A DNA stretch of 64,000 bases from Methylotenera versatilis 301 (GCF_000093025.1 NC_014207.1:620001-684000); one strand, 5' to 3'. Shown: positions 17,013-29,746, counted from the stretch's first letter. The notes: generated by a model from the letters alone, not told the origin. Made by a program: numbers and translations.

Positions 17013-18179
17013 ATGTCTAACATGCTGGCTTCTTTACAACTCGCGTTAGATAAACGCAAAGCGGAGGGTTTGCTTCGCCAAAGGCGTTTGCTCGACTCTC
17101 CGCAGGCAGAGCATATCGTTGCGAATAATAAGCCTTACTTATCATTCTGCAGTAATGATTATTTGGGCTTAGCGAACCACCCAACACTTATCGCCGCGAT
17201 GCAAAAAGCGGCTGGCGATTCAGGTGTCGGTAGTGGTGCTTCTGGGCTTGTGACAGGTCATCATCGTTATCATGATGACTTGGAGAAGCAGCTGGCCAAG
17301 TTTGTGAATATGCCAGCAGCATTGTTATTTTCTGCAGGCTATATGGCGAATATCGGCGCATTAGGTGCATTAGTAGGGCGCGGAGATGCGATTTTTGCGG
17401 ATAAATTAAATCATGCGTGTTTAAATGATGGCGGCTATTATTCGCTAGCCGAGTTCAACCGTTTCGCGCATAACGATGTGGTGGCGCTTGAAAACCTACT
17501 TAAAGCCAGTACAGCGCGGCATAAACTGATTGCCGTTGATGCGGTATTTAGTATGGATGGTGACATTGCGCCATTGGCTGAATATTTAGCACTTTGCGAA
17601 AAGTACGATGCTTATTTATACATTGATGATGCACACGGCTTTGGTGTGTTGGGAGAACATGGTCAAGGCTCGTTGAATCACCTCAAGTTAAAGTCGCCAC
17701 GCATCATTATGATGGCAACCTTAGGCAAGGCTGCGGGTGTGGCAGGCTCTTTTGTGGCGGGTGAAAGTGTGGTGATTGATTACCTGATTCAAACTGCCAA
17801 AAGCTATGTCTACTCAACGCCTGCGCCACCAGCGCTTTCTGCCACACTATCAGCCTCGGTCAGCTTAATTGAGCAGGGTGATGATTTACGTACGCATTTA
17901 CGCAGCTTGATTAGCTATTTTAAAGAAAATCTGCAATGTAAAAGATGGCAGTTGATGCCATCTGAAACGTCCGTACAACCTTTAGTTGTAGGTGATAATC
18001 TTGAAGCGCTGGCATTAAGTGAGTATTTGCAAGGTCAAGGCATATTAGTGCCGGCAATTCGTCCACCCACAGTGCCAGTGGGTACAGCTAGATTGCGTAT
18101 TTCGTTATCGGCTGCTCACTCGCTAGATGATATCAAACAACTGATTTCAGCCATCCAGCAGGCAGAGCAAGCGCTATGA
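17013..18179 (+). CDS. bioF: 8-amino-7-oxononanoate synthase
   Basis: 388 residues. PLP enzyme that condenses pimeloyl-ACP with alanine. PLP Lys is K239 in ATLGKAAGVAGS; the aldehyde-ring contact lies in DDAHGFGVLGEHG; GSGASGLVTGHH near residue 75 is the glycine-rich substrate loop. Starts five bases after bioB, and its stop overlaps the bioH start (ATGA), so translation is coupled. Length matches E. coli BioF (384). Confidence 0.97.
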   Translation: MSNMLASLQLALDKRKAEGLLRQRRLLDSPQAEHIVANNKPYLSFCSNDYLGLANHPTLIAAMQKAAGDSGVGSGASGLVTGHHRYHDDLEKQLAKFVNMPAALLFSAGYMANIGALGALVGRGDAIFADKLNHACLNDGGYYSLAEFNRFAHNDVVALENLLKASTARHKLIAVDAVFSMDGDIAPLAEYLALCEKYDAYLYIDDAHGFGVLGEHGQGSLNHLKLKSPRIIMMATLGKAAGVAGSFVAGESVVIDYLIQTAKSYVYSTPAPPALSATLSASVSLIEQGDDLRTHLRSLISYFKENLQCKRWQLMPSETSVQPLVVGDNLEALALSEYLQGQGILVPAIRPPTVPVGTARLRISLSAAHSLDDIKQLISAIQQAEQAL

Positions 18180-18982
18180 ATATTGTTCCCGCGAACATCT
18201 ATATGGAAACCACAGGCAGTGGCCCAAACCTAGTGCTACTGCACGGCTGGGGCATGAGTGGTGCGGTGTGGCAGCCCATCATAAAAAGTTTGAGTAAATC
18301 ATTTACGCTGCATATTGTGGATTTGCCAGGGATGGGTCTAAGCCGTCCGACGGAGCCATACCACTTGCATATCATTGCAGAAAAAGTGGCCGAGATGCTG
18401 CCAGCGAATGCCGATGTGATTGGCTGGTCGTGGGGCGGGCAAGTCGCCATGCGCATTGCAATAGATCAGCCTGATGCGGTTCGCAGATTGGTATTGGTTG
18501 GTTCTACGCCATGTTTTGTGAATAAAGAAGAGTTTATGACGCAAGCTAAATGGACTTCAGGTATTGCACCTGAAGTGTTTGAGAGCTTCGCCGTGAGTAT
18601 GGATGCGGATTATCACAAAACACTCACGCAGTTTTTAACGCTGCAATGTATGGGTGATAAAAGCGCAAGATTAACAGTAAGATTGCTACGTAGAAAGCTT
18701 GAAGAACGCCCCGCGCCAACCACTCAAACTTTACAGCGCGCTTTGGGTATTTTACTCGAGACAGATTTACGTGCAGAAGTTGATCGTCTCAGAAAGCCAA
18801 CACTGTTAATTCATGGTGATAGAGATACGCTCGCGCCTGTGCAAGCTGCACATTGGATGATGCAGAATTTGCCTGTGGGTTATTTACGCGTGATTTCTGG
18901 CGCTTCGCATGCGCCTTTCCTGTCGCACCAAGAGCAGTTTGTGGATGCCGTTGTTCAATTCTTAGAACCTGCAAGCGCTTAA
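18176..18982 (+). CDS. bioH: Pimeloyl-ACP methyl ester carboxylesterase
   Basis: 268 residues. Alpha/beta hydrolase that removes the methyl group placed by BioC, releasing pimeloyl-ACP. Oxyanion region LVLLHGWGMSG, nucleophile S85 in GWSWGG, Asp in LLIHGDRDTLAP and His in GASHAPFLSH. Four-base overlap with bioF. Its presence next to bioC shows the BioC-BioH route to pimelate. Confidence 0.95.
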   Translation: MNIVPANIYMETTGSGPNLVLLHGWGMSGAVWQPIIKSLSKSFTLHIVDLPGMGLSRPTEPYHLHIIAEKVAEMLPANADVIGWSWGGQVAMRIAIDQPDAVRRLVLVGSTPCFVNKEEFMTQAKWTSGIAPEVFESFAVSMDADYHKTLTQFLTLQCMGDKSARLTVRLLRRKLEERPAPTTQTLQRALGILLETDLRAEVDRLRKPTLLIHGDRDTLAPVQAAHWMMQNLPVGYLRVISGASHAPFLSHQEQFVDAVVQFLEPASA

Positions 18983-18986
18983 CAAT

Positions 18987-19895
18987 ATGGAAGCTAAATT
19001 GACCGATAGTTACCACATTGATAAAGCGCGCGCGCGCGCTTCATTCGGCCGTGCTGCCGATACTTATGACGCTGCCGCAATCTTGCAAAAGCAAGTGCGC
19101 GAAGAAATGCTCAGCCGCTTAGATTTAGTTAAATTAAATCCACAAACCATATTAGACGCGGGTTGTGGCACAGGTTTAGCTAGCCACGCTTTGCAAAAAC
19201 GCTTCGTAAAGTCGCAAGTGATTTCATTGGATTTTGCGTTACCCATGCTGCAAAAAACCCGCAGTACCAATCCCAATAATGGCTTAATCGGGCAAGTGAA
19301 AAACTTGCTCGGCGGCGCTAAACAGAATTTGTTGTGTGCCGATATTGAGTCGCTACCTTTGGCGAATGCAAGTGTTGGCTTAGTCTGGTCAAACTTGGCG
19401 ATTCAATGGTGTAATGATTTAGATGCGGCTCTGCAAGAGTTTCACCGTGTGTTGCAGCCAGAAAGTTTGCTGATGTTTAGCACCTTTGGCCCCGATACAC
19501 TCAAAGAGCTGCGTGTTGCCACCAGCGGGCACAATGGCACGACCAGTGTGAGCAGGTTTCTTGATATGCATGATATTGGTGATGCGATGGTGCGCGCAGG
19601 TTTCAGTGCACCAGTGCTAGATGTGGAGCGATTCACGCTTACTTACGATGATGTTAAAAGCGTTATGCGCGACTTAAAAAGCATAGGCGCACATAATGCT
19701 ACTGATGGTCGTGCGCGTGGTTTGCTCGGTCGCGGCTTCTTGCAAAACTTAGAAGCCAATTATGAACAATTTCGTGTGGATGGCAAACTACCTGCGACAT
19801 TTGAAGTGGTTTACGGACATGCTTGGCGTGGACAGGATCAGCCGAAGTTTGACGATGGCGTTTCGCCAGTCACGTTTAGACCTAGAAATAAATAG
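18987..19895 (+). CDS. bioC: Malonyl-ACP O-methyltransferase
   Basis: 302 residues. SAM-dependent enzyme that methylates malonyl-ACP so fatty-acid synthesis can extend it to pimelate. N-terminal FGRAADTYDAAAILQKQ is typical of BioC; SAM motif LDAGCGTGLASHAL near 50-65; post-motif WSNLAIQWCND; then FSTFGPDTLKELR. Starts 4 bases after bioH. Part of the same transcript, followed by bioD. Confidence 0.95.
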   Translation: MEAKLTDSYHIDKARARASFGRAADTYDAAAILQKQVREEMLSRLDLVKLNPQTILDAGCGTGLASHALQKRFVKSQVISLDFALPMLQKTRSTNPNNGLIGQVKNLLGGAKQNLLCADIESLPLANASVGLVWSNLAIQWCNDLDAALQEFHRVLQPESLLMFSTFGPDTLKELRVATSGHNGTTSVSRFLDMHDIGDAMVRAGFSAPVLDVERFTLTYDDVKSVMRDLKSIGAHNATDGRARGLLGRGFLQNLEANYEQFRVDGKLPATFEVVYGHAWRGQDQPKFDDGVSPVTFRPRNK

Positions 19896-19912
19896 ACCTG
19901 CAGAATACCAAT

Positions 19913-20569
19913 ATGGCGCAATCTTACTTTGTCATCGGCACGGATACCAATGTAGGTAAAACCTATGTGGCAAGCGCTCTGGTGCAACACTTTGCGGCGC
20001 AGGGTTTAAAAACCATAGGTATGAAACCTGTGGCCTCAGGCTGTGAGTTGAATGAAAAGAACGAGTTGATTAACGAAGATGTCACAGCTTTAATCTCAGC
20101 AAGCAATATCAACGCAGACCTAGGTTTAATCAATCCATATCGTTTCGTACCTGCAATTGCACCGCATATTGCCGCAGAACAAGCTGGCGTTAAAATCGAT
20201 TTAGGCGTCATTCAAGAAGCTTATACGAAGTTAGCGAGATTGGCTGATGTGGTTGTTGTTGAAGGCGCTGGTGGCTTCTGTGTGCCTCTCAATAAAGCAC
20301 AAACATTGGCTGATTTAGCGGTGCTATTAAATATTCCAGTGATACTGGTTGTGGGTATGCGCCTAGGTTGCATTAACCACGCGCTTCTAACTGTGGAGGC
20401 AATTCAAGCACGCGGTTTGAAATTGACTGGCTGGATTGCCAACAAGATAGAACCTAACTTTGCGATGTTTGATGAAAACTTAAGTAGCTTGCGACAACGC
20501 GTTAGTGCACCGTGTTTAAGTGTAGTTCGTTGGCAGGGCGCATTAAGTATTACAGCAAGTAACTTTTAA
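19913..20569 (+). CDS. bioD: ATP-dependent dethiobiotin synthetase
   Basis: 218 residues. Closes the ureido ring of dethiobiotin from DAPA, CO2 and ATP. P-loop GTDTNVGKTYVASAL at 8-22, MKPVASGCE (Lys and substrate contacts), VEGAGGFCVPL and the NKIEPN base-binding motif are all present. Last gene of the operon. Its TAA directly abuts the stop codon of the converging M48 gene, with no base between and no terminator visible. Confidence 0.96.
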   Translation: MAQSYFVIGTDTNVGKTYVASALVQHFAAQGLKTIGMKPVASGCELNEKNELINEDVTALISASNINADLGLINPYRFVPAIAPHIAAEQAGVKIDLGVIQEAYTKLARLADVVVVEGAGGFCVPLNKAQTLADLAVLLNIPVILVVGMRLGCINHALLTVEAIQARGLKLTGWIANKIEPNFAMFDENLSSLRQRVSAPCLSVVRWQGALSITASNF

Positions 20570-22144
20570 TTATTTAGCTAGTTCTGCAGCCTCAATCACA
20601 ACTTTATAAAGCTGTAACTCTTGCTGAGTTGCAATCCTCACCCCATTCACCGCCACTTGTCCTCGCTTATTTGACGCAATACCACCGCTAATCAACATAG
20701 GCTGGCTTTGAGCAATTGCGCGGCCAGTTTTTGCGTCATATTGAACCACCCTGACCTGTACGCGGTTAACGGCTAACGGCGTTGGATTAGCCACTACAGC
20801 ATATAAATTGCCGAAGTTATCCGCCTGCGGTGCGGCTTGTAGATATTTTGCTGGGTGCTGAGGTAAATCTAAACGAACGTATTCCGCACTAGATTGTTTG
20901 CCAATTTCAGAGTTTGAGTCTGCCGCGACTGCATAATTTTTAAGTGCGCCTTGCATGTCACCGCGCTCTTCTGCCATTTTACCCAGCAGAAAATGGCTAG
21001 GTGCCGTTGGCAATAATGTGTTGCTTTTTGCGAGGTATTGTTCAGCCTCGGCTTTACGCCCCAGGTCGTACAATGCAATACCACCTTGCACATGTGGTTT
21101 AAAGTAACCGGGTTGCATCTGAATGGCTTTGTTGTAGTAAGTTAGCGCTTCGGCAGGTTTCTTTTGAGATAAGGCAATATCGCCTAGCAACTCCTGAAAA
21201 CGCGCCTCGCGAGGTTCACCAGCAATCGCTTGTTTAGCCAGTGTGGTGGCTTTTGCCGTATCTTTTGCAGCAAGCGCTTTTACACCTTCATCGTAAGCTT
21301 TATAAGCTGCTTGCGTTGATTTCAACTTAGCTACTTTTTGTGCGTAGATTTCTCTACCCCAATCGCCACCCGCACCTATTTGAGCGAGAGTGACTTTATT
21401 TGCTGCTACACGAGCGTCGGAAGGAGGGTGGCTTGCGAATAAACCGTCGATAAAGTTACTCTGCCGCCCAGCGCTTAATTTTACGAAAGTCTCTTGCAAT
21501 GTCACGGCAGCGGTTGGGTCGTAACCAGCTTTTTTCATATATTGCATGCCGTATAAATCCGCCTCGCTTTCGGCATCGCGCCCATATTTACTTGTGGCTA
21601 GTTGCGCGCCAACCTGAGCACCGCCTACAATCAAGTTAGCGTAATCGCTATTTTGTGTTCCTATGCCAACGGCAATCATCGCACCTTGCATGAATATGCC
21701 GCGCTCCATGCTTTTGGCGCCGTGACGTGCTGCGGCATGCACCATTTCGTGCCCCATGACGGCAGCGAGTTCAGCCTCGCTGTTTAACTCATACAGCAAG
21801 CCGCGATTAAAGGCGATTTTACCTCCAGGCATCGCCCAGGCGTTGGGTACGGAGTCATTCAATACCGTATATTCGTATGGCAATTTACGGTCAGAAACCG
21901 CGGCAAGTTTATTACCAACACTTTGCACATAAGCGGTCAGTTCTGGATCTATCACATAGTCGCCGCCTTGAGATTGCCTTGCAGGACCGTAGTTATGCGT
22001 GCCCATCGAGATTTCCTGCGATTCTGAAACCAGCTGAAACTCTTTCTTATGTGTCACTGGGTTGGTGCCACAAGCCGTGATGAGCAAGCTGATAGCTGTC
22101 ACTAACATTAAAGTTAAGCTTTTAGCGTGTGGCGGGTTCAACAT
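20570..22144 (-). CDS. M48 family metalloprotease with TPR repeats, BepA-like lipoprotein
   Basis: 524 residues from ATG at 22144; an earlier in-frame start at 22192 would place 16 residues ahead of the signal peptide. Lipoprotein signal ends LLITACGT. The M48 domain (about 55-280) has HEMVHAAARHG as HExxH and ESEADLYGMQY as third ligand. The C-terminal half has TPR repeats (ELLGDIALSQKKPAEALTYYNKAIQM). This is the architecture of BepA/YfgC, which degrades or assists LptD and BAM-dependent outer-membrane proteins in the periplasm. It follows nadD on the same strand after about 100 bases. Confidence 0.9.
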   Translation of the reverse strand: MLNPPHAKSLTLMLVTAISLLITACGTNPVTHKKEFQLVSESQEISMGTHNYGPARQSQGGDYVIDPELTAYVQSVGNKLAAVSDRKLPYEYTVLNDSVPNAWAMPGGKIAFNRGLLYELNSEAELAAVMGHEMVHAAARHGAKSMERGIFMQGAMIAVGIGTQNSDYANLIVGGAQVGAQLATSKYGRDAESEADLYGMQYMKKAGYDPTAAVTLQETFVKLSAGRQSNFIDGLFASHPPSDARVAANKVTLAQIGAGGDWGREIYAQKVAKLKSTQAAYKAYDEGVKALAAKDTAKATTLAKQAIAGEPREARFQELLGDIALSQKKPAEALTYYNKAIQMQPGYFKPHVQGGIALYDLGRKAEAEQYLAKSNTLLPTAPSHFLLGKMAEERGDMQGALKNYAVAADSNSEIGKQSSAEYVRLDLPQHPAKYLQAAPQADNFGNLYAVVANPTPLAVNRVQVRVVQYDAKTGRAIAQSQPMLISGGIASNKRGQVAVNGVRIATQQELQLYKVVIEAAELAK

Positions 22145-22247
22145 GAGCGTATCCGTTTGATATGATAGTTTTTTAAATACTATTAGAAGCATAGCGGAAA
22201 AATGTCAGTGCGTTAATAGTGTTTATCGGGCTAGAGGTAAAATATGA

Positions 22248-22901
22248 TTAAGCTGAAACCGCGCTAAACAGCTGCTTAGCAGCAATATAATCTAGCACGT
22301 TCTCTGGCATTAAATAACGGGCAGAATGCTTAAGTTGTAAAGCTTGTCGAATAGCCGTTGAAGATATTTCCAGGGGGGTGATGGCTTGCATCGTAATCAG
22401 GCCTGCGCTACTTTCATGCAAGTCTTCCACATGTTCTGTGTAATGATTGTGTAAAAAGGTTTCTAACTCTTTTGTTAGCGACTCTTTATTGGTAGACGCA
22501 GGTCTTTGCACCAAGGCAATGTGGCACAGCTGGATAAGCTCTTGCCAGCGATGCCATGTATTGAGTTTAGTGAATGCATCGCTACCCATGATTAATATCA
22601 AACTTGCACTATCACCAAATTCGTCGCGCAAACTTTCTAAAGTCTCTACCGTGTATGAAGCGCCAGCCCTACTTAGCTCACGACCGTCAAACTGAAATTG
22701 TGAATTACCAGTAATCGCCAATTGCACCATGGCCGAACGGTGTTCAGAAGAAACTTGTGGCGGTGGCTTGTGTGGTGGATTAGCAGAAGGGATGAATTTA
22801 ACTGCGCTCAAACTGAGTGAGTCAGCCAGTTCTTGCGCCATGCGCAAATGCCCAAAGTGAATGGGATTAAACGTGCCGCCCAGCAAGCCTATCGTTTGCA
22901 C
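22248..22901 (-). CDS. nadD: Nicotinate-nucleotide adenylyltransferase
   Basis: 217 residues, GTG start with AAAGG upstream. Makes deamido-NAD from NaMN and ATP. Nucleotidyl-transferase motif GGTFNPIHFGHLRMA (HxGH) at the N-terminus and the ISSTAIR motif near the C-terminus. Follows proA after 11 bases. The usual partner rsfS is not downstream here; an M48 protease gene takes its place. Confidence 0.95.
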   Translation of the reverse strand: MQTIGLLGGTFNPIHFGHLRMAQELADSLSLSAVKFIPSANPPHKPPPQVSSEHRSAMVQLAITGNSQFQFDGRELSRAGASYTVETLESLRDEFGDSASLILIMGSDAFTKLNTWHRWQELIQLCHIALVQRPASTNKESLTKELETFLHNHYTEHVEDLHESSAGLITMQAITPLEISSTAIRQALQLKHSARYLMPENVLDYIAAKQLFSAVSA

Positions 22902-22912
22902 TTTTAGACCTT

Positions 22913-24175
22913 TTAAGCTCTTACGTGACCGTCGCCTAGAACAACATATTTAAGCGAAGTTAATCCGTCTAAACCAACAGGGCCGCGTGCGTGCAGTTTA
23001 TCTGTAGAAATGCCTATTTCAGCACCCAGACCATATTCAAAACCATCTGCAAAGCGAGTAGAGGCATTTACTATCACGCTGCTAGAATCGACCTCACGCA
23101 AGAAGCGACGCGCTTTGGTGTAGTTTTCGGTTACGATCACTTCAGTATGTTGGCTTGAATGCTGGTTGATGTGCGCAATCGCTTCATCTAATCCATCGAC
23201 TACTTTGCAGGAAATAATCGCCGCTAAATATTCAGTGTAATAGTCTTCTTCAGTCGCTGCTTTTGCTTGTGGCACGAGTGCTAATGTCTCCGCACAACCG
23301 CGAATCTCAACACCGTGTGAAATCAACATGTCAGCCAGTTTTGGCAACATCTCTTTGGCGACTGAACGGGCCACTAATAATGACTCCGCAGTGTTGCAAG
23401 TGCCTAAACGCTGAGTTTTGCTGTTTTCTAGAATGCGTAATGCTTTATCAAAATCGGCATCATCATCTACGTAAACATGGCAGTTGCCATCTAAATGTTT
23501 AATGACTGGGATGCGCGCATCGTTAGAAATACGCTCAATCAAGCCTTTGCCGCCACGTGGCACAATCACGTCTACGTATTGCTTCATGGTAATTAATTCG
23601 CCCACTGCAGCGCGGTCGGTCGTCTTGACAACTTGCACAGCAGAGGTAGGTAAGCCGGCAGCAGCCAAGCCTTCATGCACTAATTTAGCTAATGCTTGAT
23701 TGCAATGAATCGCTTCAGAGCCACCACGTAAAATTGCTGCATTGCCAGATTTAATGCAAAGCCCCGCAGCATCTACCGTCACATTTGGACGCGCTTCGTA
23801 AATAATGCCAATCACGCCAAGTGGCACACGCATTTTGCCGATTTGAATTCCGCTTGGGCGATATTTGAAATCAGTCATTTCACCAATTGGATCCGCCAAG
23901 CTGGCGATTTGGTTTAAGCCTTCTACCATAGTGTTGATAGATTTCTCAGTGATGGTGAGTCTGTCCAGCATGGCATCATCTAAGCCATTGGCACGGGCTG
24001 CATCTAAATCGAGCTTGTTAGCAGCGAGCAGGGCTGTTTTTTCACGCAAGATTGCTTTGGCAATATGTGTAAGTGCCAGATTTTTAACATTGGTGTCGGC
24101 GCTTGCCATTAAGCGCGAAGCTTTGCGAGCCTCAACACCCATATTTTGCATATATTCTTGAATATTATTAGTCAT
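22913..24175 (-). CDS. proA: Gamma-glutamyl phosphate reductase
   Basis: 420 residues. Second step of proline synthesis, NADPH-dependent reduction of glutamyl-5-phosphate. Catalytic Cys in [13 protein letters not shown]; cofactor region [19 protein letters not shown]-terminal [16 protein letters not shown] is typical of the family. Its first 8 bases overlap the end of the DUF5329 gene, and nadD follows after 11 bases, so all three should be one transcript. Confidence 0.97.
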   Translation of the reverse strand: MTNNIQEYMQNMGVEARKASRLMASADTNVKNLALTHIAKAILREKTALLAANKLDLDAARANGLDDAMLDRLTITEKSINTMVEGLNQIASLADPIGEMTDFKYRPSGIQIGKMRVPLGVIGIIYEARPNVTVDAAGLCIKSGNAAILRGGSEAIHCNQALAKLVHEGLAAAGLPTSAVQVVKTTDRAAVGELITMKQYVDVIVPRGGKGLIERISNDARIPVIKHLDGNCHVYVDDDADFDKALRILENSKTQRLGTCNTAESLLVARSVAKEMLPKLADMLISHGVEIRGCAETLALVPQAKAATEEDYYTEYLAAIISCKVVDGLDEAIAHINQHSSQHTEVIVTENYTKARRFLREVDSSSVIVNASTRFADGFEYGLGAEIGISTDKLHARGPVGLDGLTSLKYVVLGDGHVRA

Positions 24176-24536
24176 GTTTTTCTGTACGGTAAGTTTTTAG
24201 TGTGTTGATAAACCATTGTTTACTTTCCACAGGTTTACTATCCCCACACTTTACCTCATACGCCTTACCACTGGCACTACTTTTTGAAGCACCAATGTCA
24301 ATAAAACTCTCTGTTGTGCTGATGTAATTGTGATCGGCAAGGTATTTATATTTCTTTTGTAAATGCGCACTCGCTTCCGTTGCCCCATACCAGCTGCCGT
24401 TCCGATTAAATTTGCAGTCTGAACTTTCTAATGCTTTGAGCAGATATTGAATCTCTTGTTGAGTCGATGGGGCGATCATTGTGGCGAACACATTTGTTGA
24501 ACAGGTAAATAGTAACGCTAAAAGTATTTTCTTCAT
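24168..24536 (-). CDS. DUF5329-like exported protein
   Basis: 122 residues from ATG at 24536 ([18 protein letters not shown]), a clear signal peptide; an earlier in-frame start would overlap holA and spoil it. The mature part resembles DUF5329: [56 protein letters not shown] and a C-terminal Cys in VKCGD, so one disulfide is likely in the periplasm. Function unknown. It is embedded between holA and proA, with 4 bases to holA and an 8-base overlap with proA. Confidence 0.82.
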   Translation of the reverse strand: MKKILLALLFTCSTNVFATMIAPSTQQEIQYLLKALESSDCKFNRNGSWYGATEASAHLQKKYKYLADHNYISTTESFIDIGASKSSASGKAYEVKCGDSKPVESKQWFINTLKTYRTEKHD

Positions 24537-24540
24537 TTCG

Positions 24541-25566
24541 CTATGATCTTGTTTTATTTGAACCAACTCTAGCTAAGCCAAAACACAATCTGGAGATTTC
24601 CAGCCAAGCATCACCCAGCATCACGCCTTTGGCCGTTTTATCAATATCGGCCAGTTTTTGCAGCGCGGCTTCTAGTTGTTTGAGATTTAATCTAGCCAAG
24701 GCGCGTTTCACTAAAGCTTGTTTCTCACCATAAATCCGCGCATTCGTCATCGCATTCATGATATTTTCACCACGCATTTCAGCTTGCTTGATACGTACCA
24801 AAGGACGTAACACCCACATTAGGGGGCTCATCACGGCTACAGCATTTTCGCCCTCATCTTGTAGACCTTGCAATATGCGCACAGTTCTTGCCGCATCCCC
24901 CGCCAGCACAGCTTCACCTAATTGAAACGCATCGTATCGTGAAACATTCAGTACAGCTTCGCGCACGGTGGCATCGCTTAATTCACCTTGCGGGTAGAGC
25001 AAGCCTAATTTTTGCACTTCTTGATTAGCTGCCAACAAGTTACCTTCAACCTGATGTGCTAAAAACTCCAATGTTTGTTGGCTTGTATGCTGACCTTGAA
25101 GCGCGAGCCTGCTAGCAATCCATTTGGGTAGATTGGCAGCATCGACTTCATTCAGCTGTATGGTGATAGCATTTTTCTCTAAAGCGCTAAACCATGCACT
25201 ATTGGCCGCATCACGCTCTAATTTTGGCAGAATAATCACCACACAAGTATCGGGAATCGCTTTGGCAGCTAAAGCTTGCAGTGCTTTACCACCATCTACA
25301 CCAGGTTTGCCAGAAGGGATGTTGATTTCTAATAAACGCTGGCTTGCAAATAGCGAGATAGATTGCCCGTAAGATTGAATTTGCTGCCAATTAAAGTAGC
25401 GCTCAACCGTTAATGTGGTGCGCTCATCATAACCTTGCGCACGTGCGGCGGCTCTAATCGCATCTAGGCTTTCACGCTGCGCAAGCGGCTCATCGCCCAC
25501 TAAGATATAAAGCGGCTTTAAGCTTTGTGTGAGGTGCTTTTCTAGTTGCGCTAATGCTAATTGCAT
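24541..25566 (-). CDS. holA: DNA polymerase III subunit delta
   Basis: 341 residues. Clamp-loader subunit that opens the beta clamp. N-terminal LKPLYILVGDEPLAQRESLDAIR and FASQRLLEINIPSGKPG are typical, with QVEGNLLAANQEVQKLGLLYP and the C-terminal WVLRPLVRIKQAE region. Fast-evolving family, but order with lptE and leuS (leuS-lptE-holA) is conserved across Proteobacteria and supports the call. Confidence 0.94.
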   Translation of the reverse strand: MQLALAQLEKHLTQSLKPLYILVGDEPLAQRESLDAIRAAARAQGYDERTTLTVERYFNWQQIQSYGQSISLFASQRLLEINIPSGKPGVDGGKALQALAAKAIPDTCVVIILPKLERDAANSAWFSALEKNAITIQLNEVDAANLPKWIASRLALQGQHTSQQTLEFLAHQVEGNLLAANQEVQKLGLLYPQGELSDATVREAVLNVSRYDAFQLGEAVLAGDAARTVRILQGLQDEGENAVAVMSPLMWVLRPLVRIKQAEMRGENIMNAMTNARIYGEKQALVKRALARLNLKQLEAALQKLADIDKTAKGVMLGDAWLEISRLCFGLARVGSNKTRS

Positions 25567-25575
25567 GTGAAGTAG

Positions 25576-26073
25576 CTACTCTGCCGCAGGTTTAATGGCA
25601 GTTAATCGACGCATCAATTCGCGCACCGCATCTTTGTGCATATCAAGATTTAACATGGCCTCTTCATCGCCTTTTCCAAGTAAGTCGGTATCGTTATATG
25701 AAAAGCTGCGACGTGTTTGCACGGTTTGTGGGGCGCTCCAAGTAGGGCTAGCCGGCGCACGAGTTCTAAAGCTGGCACGATAGTTCAATTCGTACTCACG
25801 CACCACACCCGTTCCGCTCAAGGACAGAATCCGTTTTTCATTGGCTTCACTCAATAATTCAAGTAGCAAGTCAGCTTGCTCCTCATTTTTCACTACTTGA
25901 ATGCCGTTGGTTTTTAGAGATTTTTTCAAATCTTTCGAAATGCTTAGTGGCGCACCTTGAATATAAAGATTTTTGAAAGATAGATCTGCCACGCCGCGCA
26001 GCTGATATCCGCAGGCTGAGAGGGCTAATGCAAGTAAAAATACAACACTGATACGGCGTACGATGCTTTGCAT
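25576..26073 (-). CDS. lptE: LPS-assembly lipoprotein LptE
   Basis: 165 residues. Outer-membrane lipoprotein that plugs the LptD barrel for LPS delivery to the surface. Lipobox LSACGYQLRG with Cys near residue 21; LSFKNLYIQGAP and YELNYRASFRTR strands follow. Lies 3 bases after leuS and 9 before holA. LptD, its partner, is encoded 7 kb away in this window. Confidence 0.93.
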   Translation of the reverse strand: MQSIVRRISVVFLLALALSACGYQLRGVADLSFKNLYIQGAPLSISKDLKKSLKTNGIQVVKNEEQADLLLELLSEANEKRILSLSGTGVVREYELNYRASFRTRAPASPTWSAPQTVQTRRSFSYNDTDLLGKGDEEAMLNLDMHKDAVRELMRRLTAIKPAAE

Positions 26074-26076
26074 AAC

Positions 26077-28596
<2,520 letters not shown>

Positions 28597-28689
28597 TTAA
28601 AGGTTAATTTTAGATTTAACGATTATACCTCTAAGCAGGGGGCGCGTCATTCAGGGTGTGATGTGGTGTTATGTTTCTAACAGACCGTC

Positions 28690-28709
28690 ATTCCGACGAA
28701 AGTCGGAAT
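28690..28709. repeat. dRS3-like short palindrome
   Basis: ATTCCGAC-GAAA-GTCGGAAT, perfect 8-bp stem with GAAA loop, flanked by CGTC and CTAGTGA. The form ATTCC-N-GGAAT matches the widespread dRS3/REP-like intergenic repeats of Beta- and Gammaproteobacteria. Confidence 0.6.
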
Positions 28710-28740
28710 CTAGTGACTTTGAATTTTAGATATTTGAGTA

Positions 28741-28945
28741 TTGGTTATTTGTCGCTTTCGCGCGACACACGAGTTACTTTCTTTTGCTTAGCCAAAAGAA
28801 AGTAACCAAAGAAAAGGCTACCCCCTGTCGCTTATGCCCTGCGTTGCTCGTCTTAATGGGCGGCAATCGGAAACTCGCTTCGCTCAAACAGCCGATTGCC
28901 GAAATCTCCCATTAAGCCTGCGCTACTCGGCGCGACAGCAGGGGA
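28741..28945. repeat. Intergenic nested-palindrome element
   Basis: The 451-base gap between leuS and adk (28588-29038) holds no convincing gene. Inside it is a highly structured element: a 14-bp perfect stem GTTACTTTCTTTTG / CAAAAGAAAGTAAC (28773-28806), then a nested inverted repeat with outer arms CCCCCTGTCGC (28821-28831) and GCGACAGCAGGGG (28932-28944), a middle pair CTTAATGGG / CCCATTAAG (28852-28860, 28908-28916) and an inner pair GGCAATCGG / CCGATTGCC (28862-28870, 28892-28900). From memory, sequences of this type (AGTTACTTTC...GAAAGTAAC) recur in many proteobacterial genomes; copy number here cannot be judged from one window. Confidence 0.7.
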
Positions 28946-29038
28946 TTGTAATGCAGGGGATATGCCAGAAATTTATATAATCAGGACTTATGGTGTGCAA
29001 ATTGAATTTATTTACACACCATTTGAGTTAAGTGAGCG

Positions 29039-29728
<690 letters not shown>

Positions 29729-29746
29729 TTATTTGGCTAAATTATA

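Noticed and set aside
28773-28944. CRISPR-like repeat array
   Set aside because: The pairs are nested inverted repeats, with no regular direct repeats or spacers and no cas genes nearby.
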